DNA from: Parelaphostrongylus tenuis
Lineage: Eukaryota > Nematoda > Chromadorea > Rhabditida > Metastrongylidae
DNA length: 64,000 nt
Assembly (NCBI GenBank): GCA_019055375.1
Contig: JAHQIW010001543.1
Span: forward strand, 58,280 to 122,279
Direction: 5' to 3'
The translations under genes were made by a program, and so were the position numbers. The notes below the pieces were generated by a model. The model was not told the DNA's origin and did no database searches. It was given only the letters and a program-made list of their open reading frames with translations. Shown in pieces: positions 1-13,894 of the stretch (position 1 is its first letter; each line of letters begins with the position of its first letter).

Positions 1-3000
1 TTGTCGAACCCCATTTCTGATGAGTTTCGGCAAAGGGTCGAGGAAGGAGTAGTTTTTTTGTAGCGCAGTTCCAATAACAGTCTGATAAGGTTATTACGCA
101 GAACGGATCCATATTCTTGCTCGGCGAGCGTTGATAGAAGTGCATTCGTTTCGGTGCTACAAAATGTTTTTCAAAGTCGACAATAGTCAGGCAGGTAGTA
201 CTCTCAACAAACATTTATGACCCCGACACGGTTTGGTGGCTCATGAGGCAAAATCCCAGTCGAAATCCAGCTTGCTCAACTGATTGTACCTCATCCAAAG
301 CTCTTTATATGCTGAGAAGAATGATGTTTGTAAAGAACTTTCAGAGTACACGCAACCAAATGGTACGACAGTTGCGAAATTCCTTCACACTTTTTGTAAA
401 AGATGACCGTGTGCGACGCCGTCACTGGTCTTTTTTCCTTTGGTTATGAGATGTCATATGTGGTGCGCGAGCTATACGAAGACTTTGGCCTCCAATTTAT
501 AGAAAGTCAGCAGTAATGTTATTGGTTCCTAGACCTGTGTCTTTTTTCCTAATTTCAATCGCAGTTTGAACTTTGAAGGGTGTAATTCCAGGCAATTTCT
601 CTCCAATAGGGATATGGGCGTCGAGGAAATGATTGTGAAGCGTAAAGATCAGATTAGAACTCTTTCTTTAAATCATAGTAAAAGAGGCTGCGTAGAGAAA
701 GTTTCCGCCGCTTCGCAGCTTCTAATTTTGTTCATTTGAGGCATTTTTTAATCAACCTTTGATTATGTTGTCACATACGTTGCTGAAATTTTTCTAATGA
801 TTCCAGCGATCGTTTTGAAGGTCTCATGAGCCAGTATATAACATAGCATCTCCATACTTAAGCCACATGATTGCAAGAACTCCAGGAAAAAAAAGGTTTT
901 GTGCACCAATCAAAGCGTCGAGAAAAAGTTGGTCATTTAAAAGAGCCGCTCTGTTGTCAGTTTGCTAAGCATCTCGCCCTATAGGAAGTCGATGTTTACG
1001 TGGCGATGTGACCTCTCTAGCAGCAATAGGACTTTAAGAACGGGAGCTTTCATTTCTTAATCAACCAACTCATCACATAGTATTTTTGAAGAGATCATTT
1101 TGTTCGGAAGGATAGTGTGCTTTTTCTCAGTGGTCTTTAACTTTTTTTAACATTTATGTCTGCATCTACCGTTCTTCCGCTGAGAAAATTTTGAAAACTT
1201 GATTTTATATAACCTGATAGAATACTTTAAGCCCTTCAAGAGTCTGATTTGCATCTCTGGTGAGAGACGTACGTTTCAATGTTCTTGCACACCTCATCAG
1301 TAGCACATGCCATTTAGTTCACCTTTACACCTAAGGGTAGCGGCGCCGAAGATGTATTACTTCACATCAAAGAGGAAGATCACTTGATATTGCCGTCTAT
1401 AGTAACTTTTCAGTCGATGATTCACTGTAGGTAAACAAGGCACCTAGCAATATCTTTCAATCGATTATTTTGAGATCTCGCTTAAAATTCAATATAATCC
1501 GATAGACTCTTTTTAGCCTTTTTGCGGAGTCCCAAAATAGTCAGTTGAAGTGTACTGCTATAAGCCGTGTTTGTCAGCAGTGAATTATCAGCTGAAAAAG
1601 CATTCTAAAGGGCTATATTAAGTGATATTTCCACTTAACGTGGAGTGATACTTCTTCAGCGCCGTTACTCTATGGGTGAAACGAAAGGCTTGTGCTACCG
1701 ATGAGGAGTGCGAGAACACCGAAATGTAGGTCTAGAACTAGAGATGCCATACCAGACCTCTGAGAAAGCTTGAAATATTGAGTCAGATCATACTCAATTT
1801 TGAAAGAACTCTCAAAGTAGTCGATTGGTTGGTATTGTTATATGCCATGCTCACAAAATTTATTTTTCTGTTCTCTGCTTTTTTAGACCACGCTCAAAAC
1901 AATATGATCTGACAACATACTTTGAGGCTTCCATGAGCTCTTTATGGCACTTATACAGTGCAAGGCACGTGTTTCGGCATGACAGCCTCTTCAGCTGCAC
2001 GATGCCTTTCGATTCAGTCAGTTCTGCGGGGAGATAACCTTTACATAGACGAGCCAACGCCGAAATAATAACACTTCCCGCTAGGTGATGAAATCACCGT
2101 GGGCAGTGTTGTACACTTAATTGTTTGTGACTAGTAAAACATGTTTTGTCATACTTTTCATTTCAACAGGTTTCTGAGGCCAAGGTCTCTTCGGAAAAAT
2201 CTCAAAATTAGCTATCAGATCAATATTATATGGCAGTGAGATCACTGCGTAGGCATTGCGAACAGTGCGATAAAGCAGAATCACTTCTGTAAATGTATAG
2301 AACACTGAGCTCTTGAAATTTCCTGGTTATCGAGCATTTTTCGTCCCTTATCGAATAAACCAGCTTTAGTGCGAAGGGCTCAAGGAAGGCAGGAGCTTTT
2401 ATATCACTATCTGTATTATACCTTAGCTCAACAACTATGTATTCAAGCTACACAGTACAACTTGGAATAGTATTTTGTTCAACTATTGAACAAACACGAA
2501 ACCGCTCAAAACTTTTATTTGGCTAACGTTTTGGCGCCTTCTCACAGAACAATCGTATAAATGATTTCAGGCATATATACACAAACAAGTCGAGCGTTCT
2601 CGACCATTGCATAAAGGCAAAAGCTTCGAATCATTAACTATTCAAATGAACCACGCACCCATGGTAAGTTAATTGATAATCGCATTTGACCGAAGATAGA
2701 GCTCTCGAATATCAACCAAAATATTTGTGAAGCTCTTTTAAAATATTGAAAAAGGCAATGAGGTGTCAAAGTCATCTATGGCCAATCTTCGTTGAGTTTT
2801 TTCCAAAGCAGATTTCCTACACTTGCTTTTTTCCATGGATTCTTGCAATTTTGTTTTTAACATATATGACAGGGGCGAGAAAAGTAAACAGCTTTAAAGT
2901 GTTTTAAACCATTATTCAGAAATACCCTGTGCAAATTTGGCTATGAAGTAATTTTCTTTACTTATTCTTTTGAACTATAGGTTCTTTGTCTCGTGTGAAA

Positions 3001-3064
3001 CTTTCAACGTTTCCTCGGCTTTATCAGACGAATAACTTTCTAAGAAGTCAACAAATCCTTTTAG
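1..3064. other. No gene recognised; 5' exons of the plus-strand gene may hide here
   Basis: AT-rich sequence with short chance frames. A possible initiating micro-exon, ATGAACCACGCACCCATG before gtaagt at 2646-2663, has a strong donor but does not match the phase of exon 3065-3171. The diverged hammerhead at 1260-1306 lies here. Confidence 0.4.
1260..1306 (-). ncRNA. Diverged hammerhead, second family
   Basis: Minus strand: intact CUGAUGA and GAAA, stem II GGUGU/ACAUU (two wobbles), stem III AC/GU with a GUAC loop, site GUC; stem I GUGCUA/UCUCAC has two mismatches. It shares flanks (acatgcc, taagggta) with 26350-26396. Confidence 0.5.
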
Positions 3065-6000
3065 GTATGACCGCAAAAAAATTCGGGAATCAATCAGCAG
3101 AGAATCCATTGCTAATATTGCAAAAACGCGAGAACGATTTGAAATGAAGAGAGTAACTGAGCCAAGCAAAGGTGAGATTAGTTTGGACAGCTTGCCATCT
3201 TTTCAGTCTCTCAAGCAAAACGTCAGAATCACTGCAGCTTCTTTTCAATCTCTTTTAATTCATAGAAACATAAAATTGCAATGATTCTTTCCCTTTTATC
3301 GTCTGTTAAGCACTTCGTGAGTTGGAAAGCAGTTGTAAACGGTCGTAGCGGTAGGGAATAGTTGAGGAGAAAGACATCTACTGTCGTTGCAGTCTCTTTC
3401 TTTCATCACTCAGTCCTCTTTCAGAGATAAAATTTTCTGATGGCTATTCGTGTCCAGTGCGCTTATTGAAACAGCACTCGTTTGATAGAATGACGCATCG
3501 TCGTGCTTCATTACATCCAGTTGAGTTCAACCTGGCTTTTGTCCTTCTTTCCTGCTCTGTATAGTCATTTCAAGAGAACTCTTCAGGATGAGAAAGACGG
3601 AATTTCTTCTGATAATGTTGAAAATCGATCACACATTGTTCACTCTAACGGCAAGTTTTGATTACGATCAGTCTGAAATGCGCCTATCTAGAAAAGAATC
3701 AAATCAGTAGGGCTTAGATCTCAATTCACTGTTTGTTTTCTCTCGTGATAGGATTTTATGTATATTGCGGTAAAAAACGCAGATATATGAGTAAAACTTT
3801 CACCTCGGAGTTCAAACCAGCGACTACCTTCTCCACATTCTCACGTGCCGTCCTTTGTGCCACGGAGGTCATAGATTTGACTTTCCTTCAACAAGGTTCC
3901 ATCTTCGTTGGTGCTATTCAATTTCTACTTCTTAGGTATTTTCGTTCATGGTGACTACTGATAGTTACGATAGGGTTGAAGAATCCTTGAGAGAAAGACA
4001 AGCAGGCTTCAATGGTGCGCGATTAACACGAAGGCGCGAGGTATGACCCTTCGTCCAAATTGCGATAAGGTTTCGAGCTTACACGCATCAGCATCCTTGC
4101 AGTTGTATACTAGGAACAGTTCTAGTTAATCTTGTTATGCAGCCATTTGAAAAATTCCACGACAGGGTCCATTTTCTCACCTCATATATTTGATTGCGAA
4201 AGCGAAAGAGTAAATATCTCTTATAACACGGATTAGATTATTATCAATAAAAGAAACTCTAATAGAAGTAATACAGAAAAAAGAGCCATTATTTTCATTG
4301 ATAAACGAGTGAGTCGACGGTGCCAAATAAATGTCTGCCTATGCTGGTCTCATCGTGCATAAATTGTGAGCTTTGTTCTCTCAAGGATCACGAGAGGCAA
4401 TACCCTTTCTATGCGATTACTTTCATTTCCTATTGTTTCAAAAGATGGTAACGTCGAGTCGGTGGTTCTTCCGAAAAGTAGATACATTTTCGGCTGGACG
4501 AGAATTTTGAACTCTTCCCCAGTTTGAGGGATTATGCTGTGTAATGTGTACGGTTGGATATCCAGAAACACTTTCTTGCCACGATTATACCGCAGTTCTT
4601 TGAAAGAGAAGAGGTAGCACCTTGTGCTGAGTGAACCATTGTGTGAACAAAGAAATGAAGTGATATTTTGAATAGTCTGTATTTCAGTGAAAGATTTGAT
4701 TTGAAACATATTGTTTTCTTAATCTTTTTTGATGGTCGTGGTGATAATGAATGCGTAGCATGATTATGAGATTTTTACATATTTTCTCCGTATTGAAGAA
4801 CAGCAGAAATAATATTCCATTGCATAAGTATTTACAAAAAAGCAAGAAATAGCCGCTTTTTCTAACACTGAGAGATTGACGGGATTCGCGAAAAAAGCAG
4901 CTTATAGCGGTTCTTTCATACAGGTTTTCCCGACGAGTGGAAGGACGCCTCGACAAAGAGCTATGACCATTCATATTCCGACGAGGAACAGCTCTTATTG
5001 CTCTACATGAAACAAAATCCTGAAATCATCTCTAGTGAGTGTCGGTTGCATATTCGTGTTCGGAAATCGTTCTATAAACTATCGAATTTTTTTTTTGCAG
5101 AAAATCTATTTGAAAGTTACATTCATTCGTAATCTTACCGGTAGTTCCTAGTGTGCATATAGCATTCAACAAGCACGGATTTTTTGAGGATGCACCATAC
5201 CTTGAAGTCAACGAGCCCACTAGAAATCACAGAAATGTATTTCGCTTTAATTCAAATCGAGTTAAATCATTCAATGTCACCTTGTCATTAGAAACTGATA
5301 CGATTTTGCTAATTCCGGAATAACGTCATTTTTAATTTTTTCGAGTTTCTCCTACAAGACACTATCACTACGGTTGGGAAGAAGTTCTGGGGCACTTCAA
5401 CAACATGAGATAATTCCTATGCATATCATGCGAATATTACATTTCCTTATGTGGGATTTTTCCACTGAAAGCCCAGATATCACTCATCTCTAGATTAATC
5501 TTGTTACAAACTTCCGCCGATTTGAATCGTTTGATAAAGTTGAAGAAGCATGTCAAGAGTTCTTCGATTCGAAGTCGAAAGAACGATATTTCGATCATAT
5601 CCGAAAGTTGACCGACCGATGGCAGGATGCCCTAGAGAACGATGGTCTTTATTTGAAGCATAGTTATTATCGTTTTTGCTTGGAATTTATGTATGAATTC
5701 TCAATTTTTTCAAGTACCGCAGAACTTTTCTTCCAATCTAATAACCCACAGCCCTCCATATGGACATTATAGCGTCCATAACAGTTTGGACCTTACAACC
5801 TAATATGCAGAATGTCATGTTCTAATGCAGAATGTCAGCTTTCAAAGTTGCTTTTTTCTCGCCTACTGTTCCATTTTTTCAAGCAGAGTTAAAAAACCGA
5901 ATAGAGCAGTCAAATTACGAAGCTAAGTAAAGTTCACACCCTTATTGATCATGGATTACTGGAAAATACCAATTTCGGTTAGCGCATGAAATTCGTGTTG

Positions 6001-9000
6001 TAATACGCCTTCAATGAAGAGCAGGAAATCCTGTTATTAAATGTAGCGAATTGAGTCAACAAATCCACAATTCATATTAAATTCAGTGAAAAAACCCTGC
6101 AACGGTTCGGTGAATCATTGCTCCTGAAGTCTATTCTTAAATCTCATATAACGCATTGTAGCAAGAGTTCATCTCATTTGACTTTCCTGATGTTGAACCC
6201 TTTTGAGGGGAGGTCTGTGGCCTAAGTTTAACACGACTTTGAGGGCGAATTATTCGATGGATGGCAAATTCCCCTTCAATCAAATGGCTAACGCTTACAT
6301 TGGTGGAAACATGGAAATGTGCTACTAATCACGACTTCGGACTCTAGCATTTGCAGATCGAGATCGCTCAAATAGTAAGAAAACAGCTCGCTGTACAATG
6401 ATCTCTTCCACTAACAACAGTGGCCGGTGAAGCAACCGATAGCAAGTTGCTTAAATCATCGTCTTCACGTTTCTATTAAGATAGCGTCAAATTTTGCGCG
6501 TTGCCCCAAAATAATCCAGAAGCATGAACAACCTAGGTTTATGGAAATTTGTGCTATTCGTTGGGGACCAAAAATTTTGGCGTCTTATGTTTTAACATTC
6601 GCTTTCGACATTTAATTCAACCAATCCCATGAAATCTTCAATGTTCCTTGTATTCTCCGCCTTCAACTCATCATGCTTCAAGAGATAAAATGCTACTCAT
6701 TAAGCTGCGCAGCCGAACAAAGCAATCAAATTTGTTCTTATCAGTTGGAGGAAGCAAGTCGTGATCAAAAGTCCTTCCATAGACTTGATGTCGAAGAATT
6801 GCAGCTATGAGAAGTTATTAGAAGAGGAGATAAGAATATGTTGGATAATGATCTGAAATAGGAGATTTAATTGAGAAGGGGGCTGTATTTAGAGACTTCT
6901 GCGTAGGTGGTCGTTGTTCTTCCGCGTAATTTACCTTACGATTAAAAGAATAAAAAGTTATAGAAATGGTAACTCTATAACTTTTCATAGTGTTATCATT
7001 CTGCAGGGCACCTCATTCCATCTTTTTCGTGCAAATATTCGATCAAGTTGCATGGCGAAAGACAATCTCATATCATTGCCTATTTAAAAGATAAATCTGC
7101 CTACTGAAAACATTTTGTGACGACTCCCCTTCTACCACATGACTAGTGGATTGAAGAGGACCTATTTTCGGTCAAGCATTTTCCTTGAGCGGTTTAAAAG
7201 TCGTTTGAATACATCTCAATACTTCAACAGGAGAAATGCAGATGACCAACCAGCACCACGTTTTGAAATGTTCCTCGAGAAAGAAAGCAAATTGAAGTTA
7301 TATCTTTACTTTGATTGCAACGTGGCTCCTGAAATTTATCGGGTCACCCACATTTTGTTCAAAAATTTATAAAAAAAAGGCACTGCGGCCGAGTGGTTGT
7401 GATACGTGTCGCGGCGCGAGCGGGATAAAGCCGCGCCCCAACACTCTCCGGCAGTCAACAACGAAAGCCCTATGGAGCGCCACAGCTAGGCTATCCTCGA
7501 AATTACAAGGAGACACTCTTAACCAGTATTCTATGGCAATCAAGAAGAAGGCGAAAAGTCGAATTTATTGCTAGAAGTACTGGGATGCGCCCAGTGAAAA
7601 AGCACGCTGAAGACTAATCAATAAAGTGCCTAAAAATTCTTTCATCAAATATTAAACCGTTTTCCACGGTTGAAAAGAACGAAAAGCAGCGTTAAATCAA
7701 AGAACCCCCCCCCCCCTAAATTCCGACGTAGCGCTATCGTGACTGCAGCAAAGTTCATTTCCATCGATCATTTCTCATCATGTGAAAATGAGCCAAACAG
7801 GAACGTTCGTCACAGTTCATCATTACATTGCACGGAATGATGAAATGTTTCATCATATTGGAACTGGCCTCAACGGAAACGTTCCTCAAAGTTCACCACT
7901 ACATTACATAGAGTGATGAAATGCTTCATCATGTTGAAAATTTCGCATACCATTCACGTAGAACGATATCTGCAAAAACACTGAGAGGTCAAAGAATTTT
8001 GTCTTGGGTCACATAATTAGAACTTTTCGAAAAAAAAGGTTTAGTTTTCAAGAATTCGGTGAAATCCCTTCGAAGGCGAATCACAGGCGATCCGCTCACC
8101 TAATGAGAAAGTAAGGACACACAAGAGGAAAAAATAGCGCAATGAGCCCTAAGAGTATGTAAGCATCGTTCGAAAAAACCGTTGAGAAGATGGATGGATG
8201 TGCTTGTACCCCAACCAGCTGTGACAAGAATAGGCTGCGAGATAATAGGAAGGTACTCACAAACGTCAGTGTCTTTGGAGAAGAAAAGCATGGACGAAGA
8301 TGGCTGTGAAAGAAACGAATATGAAGTGTTCTGGGGTTATCGGATTCTAAAAAATCTTAAGGTTGGTGTATTTGATATTATAAACATGTAAAGGAATACA
8401 GAGTAAAAGGTAGAGGTTCGAAGTCGACCAACCCTCAGGGATGCCTCATTCATTCGATTCCACCGCAAAAGTATGAGAAGACAGCATTTTTCGGCTTCTT
8501 GTCTTTTCATATAAGATATTATCAAAAAGCAGATAAACTGGGCATTCGACAGAAATTTTCAAGCAGAAATACAGTTACTCCTTCTGAACAGCGATAAATG
8601 AGATTATGATGTGTTGAATGTGATCATGAGATCTCACTGGATTTCTTGAAGTCAAGCTTGCTATTAATAGTCTTAAATTTCTATTTGATACAATTTTGCT
8701 CATGATTAGATCAAGCATTTCTTCTTGCCTTTTTTCTTCGTCAAAATGATTATTATTGTATCCTTTAATTCTTCTCGTGTGGTTTGCATATCACTTTGCA
8801 AAGTTTTAGATTTGGGTATCACGTACAATCCATCAACTGCGCAGGCAATGGAGCAGTTACAAGGCGGGCGAGTCGAAATTCGCTTTTTGGACAAAAGTGT
8901 TTTGGTGCGTAATCGCGTTGATACAGATTTTTCTAGACTTTCCGACATTTTAATAAAAAATGCAACATGCTCAGCGAACTGTACATCTTGTCGGTCTAGC

Positions 9001-10580
9001 GTGACGTTGACACATCAATGCAAAAAGAATTCGAAGATCAAAGGTGTTGTGATTAGCTTCGCCCTCCTGTCTCTTCTACAATTCTTCTACAATTTTAAAA
9101 TTAGAAACTAAGAAATTTTTCTGGAGCAAGAAAATTGCTACATACTACAATCGAAAAGAAAGTTTCGAGGCACTTTGATAAGCATGAGGTAACTCCTACG
9201 CAAATCACGGGAATATCACAATTTTATATGCGGGATCTTCCCACTGAAGGCCTAGAAATTATTCCACGTTAATTTCACTTTGTTACAAACCTCTACCTTG
9301 TCCAACGATACAATCGAAGTTCGTGCTTTGCTGCGTCATTATTAGAGAAAGGGTCTTTCACAGCGAACTGCAGCCGTCGTGATCAACCAAGTTGAATGGG
9401 AAAGCCCAACAAGCAAATCTGCTGTTGGACGCTGTTTTCAAATCAGTTTTGGCCTTTTCCCAACAATGCAGGCTTTTTTTGAAGCGTCGAAGATTCGAAT
9501 CGTACGATGAAGTTGAAGAAGCATGTAAAGAGTTTTTGATTCGTAGTCGAATTCGGCTAGTTCCGAACTTGTCGGTCCGATGGCGGAAAGCCGTAGAAAA
9601 CGATGGCCTTTATTGTGAAGAATAGTTATTATTGTTTTTGTTTGGAATTCATGCACAAATTTTCAGGTTTTTATAAGTGCCCCAGAACTTTCTTCTCATC
9701 CTTTATAAATAACAAATCGTGTTTTTTTGACGCGGTAGTTAAAATTGCTGTGCCAAGCGCAACTTGAGAGGCGCAAGATTTTTGGTTTTCAATTGGAAGA
9801 TTTGCTCCGTGTTGGAAAATCGACTAGATCTAAGCTATTAAATGACTGCTAGAATTTAAGCACCGTTCGCAAAGGATTGGCGACCTGTAATACACCAAAA
9901 TAAACTAACATAAGTGAGAGAATGTGGAACACCAAAAATTTTCTGTGGAGCGACAGTAATTTGAAATAAGAACTAAGAAAGTGGCTTGCCTTGATTTGTA
10001 GAGTCTTTCTATTGATACGCTCATGAAAAGCCTTATTTCTAGGAATGTTCTCCATCATCACGGCAGAGCCTGTACATGAAAAAAAGCTCTGCAACAAATG
10101 AGAGTTGCAATGAGTCGCAGGAAGAGAACTGTTTTCTCAGTCACGTAAGTCTACTACTTTCAAAGCTGGAAATAAATATAAATTTCTGATACTGCACTTC
10201 TTCGAAGTCTGATTCTTCTAATATCTTTGATGAGTATCTGTGATAATCTTCCCCAATGTGGGCTTTTTTTGATAGCAGTACGTACTGTATGCTTTTCAAG
10301 CGCCCATCTTCGGATAAACGGGTTAGTTTGTTGATCGAGTCTGAGATAAAGGAGCTGAAAGAACGAGAAGACGAGCTAGTGGAATCGAGAAGAGCACTTG
10401 GCCTGCCTACTCTACAGGTGCGTTGATCAAGAGCAGAAGCTTTATGAACGATCAACGCATAATCGGTCACTTAAGGAGATCATATATAATTGGAGGCAGG
10501 GCCCTGAAGCGAAGGCGCTCGAGCCTACGACCAATTATCGTTCACCCGAGGTTAGCTGTTTCAATCGTAAGGTTTTTTGA
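3065..10580 (+). CDS. Spliced gene of unknown function (5' end not found)
   Basis: Exons read by eye with matching phases: 3065-3171, 4924-5034, 8810-8904, 10043-10144, about 10301-10417, and 10500-10550 or read-through to a stop at 10578-10580. The first three donors are gtgag, gtgagt and gtgcgt, the fourth gtaagt; acceptors such as TTTCATACAG and TTTCTAG precede them. The peptides are hydrophilic. Exon 1 is rich in K, R and E (contains KKIRESISRESIANIAKTRE). Exon 5 holds a likely coiled coil, ESEIKELKEREDELVESRR, which loosely recalls the C-terminal E-I-x4-ERE-x-EL motif of AKAP2/MISP-type proteins; this is weak inference. Intron 3-4 holds a mariner fragment. Oddities: exon 5 keeps phase only with a non-canonical TTCAAG acceptor (a canonical TAG at 10275 is out of phase), and the frame shifts after 10417 (see findings). 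The gene could be functional with a missed exon, or decaying. No function is assigned. Confidence 0.55.
5395..5700 (+). mobile_element. mariner fragment (transposase C-terminus)
   Basis: A plus-strand frame gives FDKVEEACQEFFDSKSKERY followed by LTDRWQDALENDGLYL, the C-terminal end of mariner transposases. No start and no catalytic triad; flanks match the 9.1-9.7 kb copy. Confidence 0.7.
7379..7632 (+). repeat. SINE-3 (Ser/Leu-tRNA-like head), reference copy
   Basis: Head ggcactgcggccgagtggtt (A box of a class II tRNA), body with gcagtcaacaacgaaagccc, cgccacagctaggctatcct and tattctatggcaatcaagaa, ending gactaatcaataaagtgcct. Confidence 0.8.
7749..7945. repeat. 76-bp tandem repeat, about 2.6 units
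   Basis: aacgttcgtcacagttcatc at 7802 recurs as aacgttcctcaaagttcacc at 7878; tcatcat blocks at 7775 and 7851 give the same period. Units are diverged and contain a short palindrome (gatgaaatgtttcatc). Confidence 0.75.
9130..9660 (+). mobile_element. mariner fragment, same family as 5395-5700
   Basis: Shares flanks and the C-terminal peptide (SYDEVEEACKEFLIRSR, WRKAVENDGLYCEE). It also keeps a block resembling the N-terminal helix-turn-helix (QRTAAVVINQV). Internally deleted and frameshifted. It lies in an intron of the plus-strand gene. Confidence 0.65.
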
Positions 10581-12492
10581 AGCTTACCTCATGCATAGCA
10601 TCATACAAAGTGTCTATTTGCAGTCTTCGCATTCACTGTTCCATCATTTTTTGTAAATTTTGTATATATGAGAGCTAAGACGGATGTTTGAATTTGAAAG
10701 ATTTGTTACACGACTATAATAGAAATTGAAGTTCGATGAGGTAGGGGAAGCAACCCCATACCGAAATCATTAACCACTAGACCACCTCCCTAGACATTAA
10801 TTTCAATAGACATTTGGCTTTCACGCCATGACATGATTCAAATTTTGGCCATATGCGTAATTGGCTGCGATCCCATAGATGTTCAACAATGAGGGTTGGA
10901 ATACTTGTAAGAGACTTTTTTGTTAAATTTCATGGAGAATTTTCAGTGCTCTAACAATTCCCAAAACCGACTATCTATAACCTCGGCATGTTTCACCATT
11001 TCCTATTTTTCTTGTAAGTCAAACGCGAGGTTGTTATAAGATTTATTCGATAAGCTGTTTTGGCGGTTTAGGCTTCTTCAGGGCCTGGAAAGCTCACGTT
11101 GCCTACAAGTCACTCAGCTAAACACCACCATCACTTAACAGAAAAAACGCTAAGTCTAAATTCCATCCGCATCGAGCCCAAAGCAATTTTTCAACATACT
11201 CATCGGTGTTTCGTAGTCTTTCACTAAGTCGTCCCAAAGGCGAACAGTGCACAGATCCCAGGCAATGCGAATGCCCCTTTCACTTCAAAGAACAGTCACA
11301 TGTACTATGCCATTTCACGTGTTATAGCGAGGCTTTCTCTCCTGCGGTTTGTGCTAAAATATTGCGTTTTCCAAAATTCTTTGAAAATTTTAAGCGCTGA
11401 TATCTTTGTTTCTGTGCGAGGATGGTCACCTTTACTCCAAGATCCACACCGTCACCTGTCTGTGTTCTAAGCAAATTAGTTGGAATCGGAAGGGGGAAGG
11501 GGTCTTCGAATTTTGTCTAATGATTCAGATATTATGAAACATTTGATTGATCATGTTTTTTTTTTGGTTTGATCCGTTTTGAAATGCTTTATATTTCAGG
11601 TGCCGTCTGACGCAATACGATATTAGATATAGAAGGTCTCGGTTTGAATCAAATATGTTCAACGATTTCTAGTAACCATTTTCGGAATCTGAAGCTGTTC
11701 ATCTTGATCGTCGATAATTGCCATCACAGTAATGGAATTAGTTCCGATTTCTCTTTGCGAATCAACATTTCTATTTCGTTTTGTTAATTTGCCGACTTCA
11801 ACTACCAAACTTCTCGCATTTTGCAATAGCCAAACTGCTTTTCATCCACCTATGTACCACCTCAATCATATTCCCGAGAAATTGGTACTTTTCCTGGGGT
11901 TTATTTGATGACGACGCGGTCTAATGAGTCAACAGAAATTCCACATTGCGAGACCGAATTTTTCTTCTACGCAAAACAAACAGCATCTTAGATGTTTTAC
12001 AACTAAGGTAATACAATCAAGAAACACCAGACTTCATATTCTCTGGAGAACCGAAACATTTCAGAATGGCGCTGTTCTCCCTACGCCCTTCCCCTTTCCG
12101 CCGGAGGAAATGAGCTTACTGACCAGTTCTTTGGCACCAAAAGATTTCAAGTATTACTACCCAAATCATTGAGCTCTTTTTGTCTTTCTTTCATGGATTC
12201 TACTGATCAAATATACGTACACCACATGGATTTTACGATTTTTTGCTCCAAATATAAATATATGAGACGTTCCTTATCCATAATTGTCATTTTTGAGAAC
12301 TTGTTGAATCGCTCATAAGAAACGATAGTGAAAGTAAGAATCAGAGGAATTGCGAAAGTGAAAATTTCCTACGGCAAATCTATGAAAGCGATGAACACCG
12401 TTAAGAAAACCCAATCATAAGCTTTATGTGTCACTTTGAATAAAACTCTGCATACGAATCAAAATGTGCGTATAGACAATTGTCTATAATTT
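10581..12492. other. Intergenic space, no gene seen
   Basis: It separates the convergent 3' ends of the plus-strand gene and the SLC3A gene. It contains a CTGAAGAAG-type motif (reversed) at about 11055-11090 and no convincing exon. Confidence 0.5.
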
Positions 12493-13804
12493 TTAGGCAG
12501 GGTATCTGAACACGATTCCCTCTTCTTTGTAAAGTTCCAAGCTTTTTGAGCTGAAATCCACATTTTGTCGTGGAACGTACCGTTCCACGTTTGTCGTGGT
12601 AGAAACTATCTGAAAAGATGAAATCTGGAGATAAAATCCTTTCAATCCGGCAATTTGTTACTGATTCACTGATAGAAAGAAAGAACAAATCAAAATAAAT
12701 GCCATAAAAAAGCCAAAAGATATTTTAGTAATTCGATGTTAACGACGTGTTCCCCTTACAAATGACTTTTCTTCCATGACCCGTCATCACATATATCTTG
12801 CGGATGCTAGCACTCAATTTATTCGAATCGTCTCCTCGCAATCATCCTTCGCTGAGGTCTTCAAACAGTTCGCGCGTTGTTTCCGCTGCTGCTTAAGACT
12901 TTGTCTTCGCTAAGAATGTCGAAGAATGCTGGTCGAGACGATTCTTCTTGTAATCCTGGGGATAGCTGAGCTGATGCACCCCCATAAGAACCTGCGGAAG
13001 AGCGTTGGGAGCGTTTGAAATGGGGGGAGAGGGGGGGGGGGGGGGGGGGGCAAACTTGTTTCCTGTCAACGTGCATCACAATCCACTGAACCCATTATGA
13101 ATAACTAAGCAGAACATTGCTATGCATTGATGATTTGAAAAAATCAACATTTGAAATTTTTGGTGTTCAAGGATCTTTGATATCATCACAATACAGAGTT
13201 TTTTCTCTGTACAATAACATTTGCACAAGGGTAGCTCAGAGATTAGAGGGATCCTGTAAAGCATACGGTAGTTGGTTTGATCCCACACCTCGGTTGACTA
13301 AACACCTAGATCTTCTGGACGGCAAGTTGGTACAACACTAGATTGGGAAGATAGAAGTACACTGAGTTTCTACGTCAATAGGGCTCGGGAGTTATTATAA
13401 AGGTCAAATGTGCATTCACAACCTATAGGAAGTTCAACGAAGTCCACTGAGTAACTTAATATTACGCGTAACTCAATATATTTGAAGTCTTACCTGACTG
13501 CGCCCTAGATTTTCTCCTTTGGGAACGTCATCTAACGGTAAGGAGACATTGTGAGCGGCAAAGTTGACCGCACCGACATAAATCTGAAAGAAGTTTGAAA
13601 AAACCTTACTGTAAAAAAGGCTGCTAGCGCTCAGGGAGATTTCATTCCATAACAAATTAACACCATTTTAAGAAAGTCTCGTTTATTGAAACCAGGCACT
13701 TTTCGACGGTCAATTTAGTGCCCAAAGTATTCGCTCGGAGTGTTAACAATTAACCATTAATTTGACTCATGTGAGAGGAAAGCTTATTCTCGGCCAGATT
13801 ATTT

Positions 13805-13894
<90 letters not shown>

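Noticed and set aside
5143..5326. 60-codon plus-strand frame (contains HIAFNKHGFFEDAPYLEV) as an exon of the plus-strand gene
   Set aside because: It needs a weak CGGTAG acceptor and ends in a stop, whereas exon 8810-8904 joins exon 4924-5034 in perfect phase; kept only as a possible alternative end.
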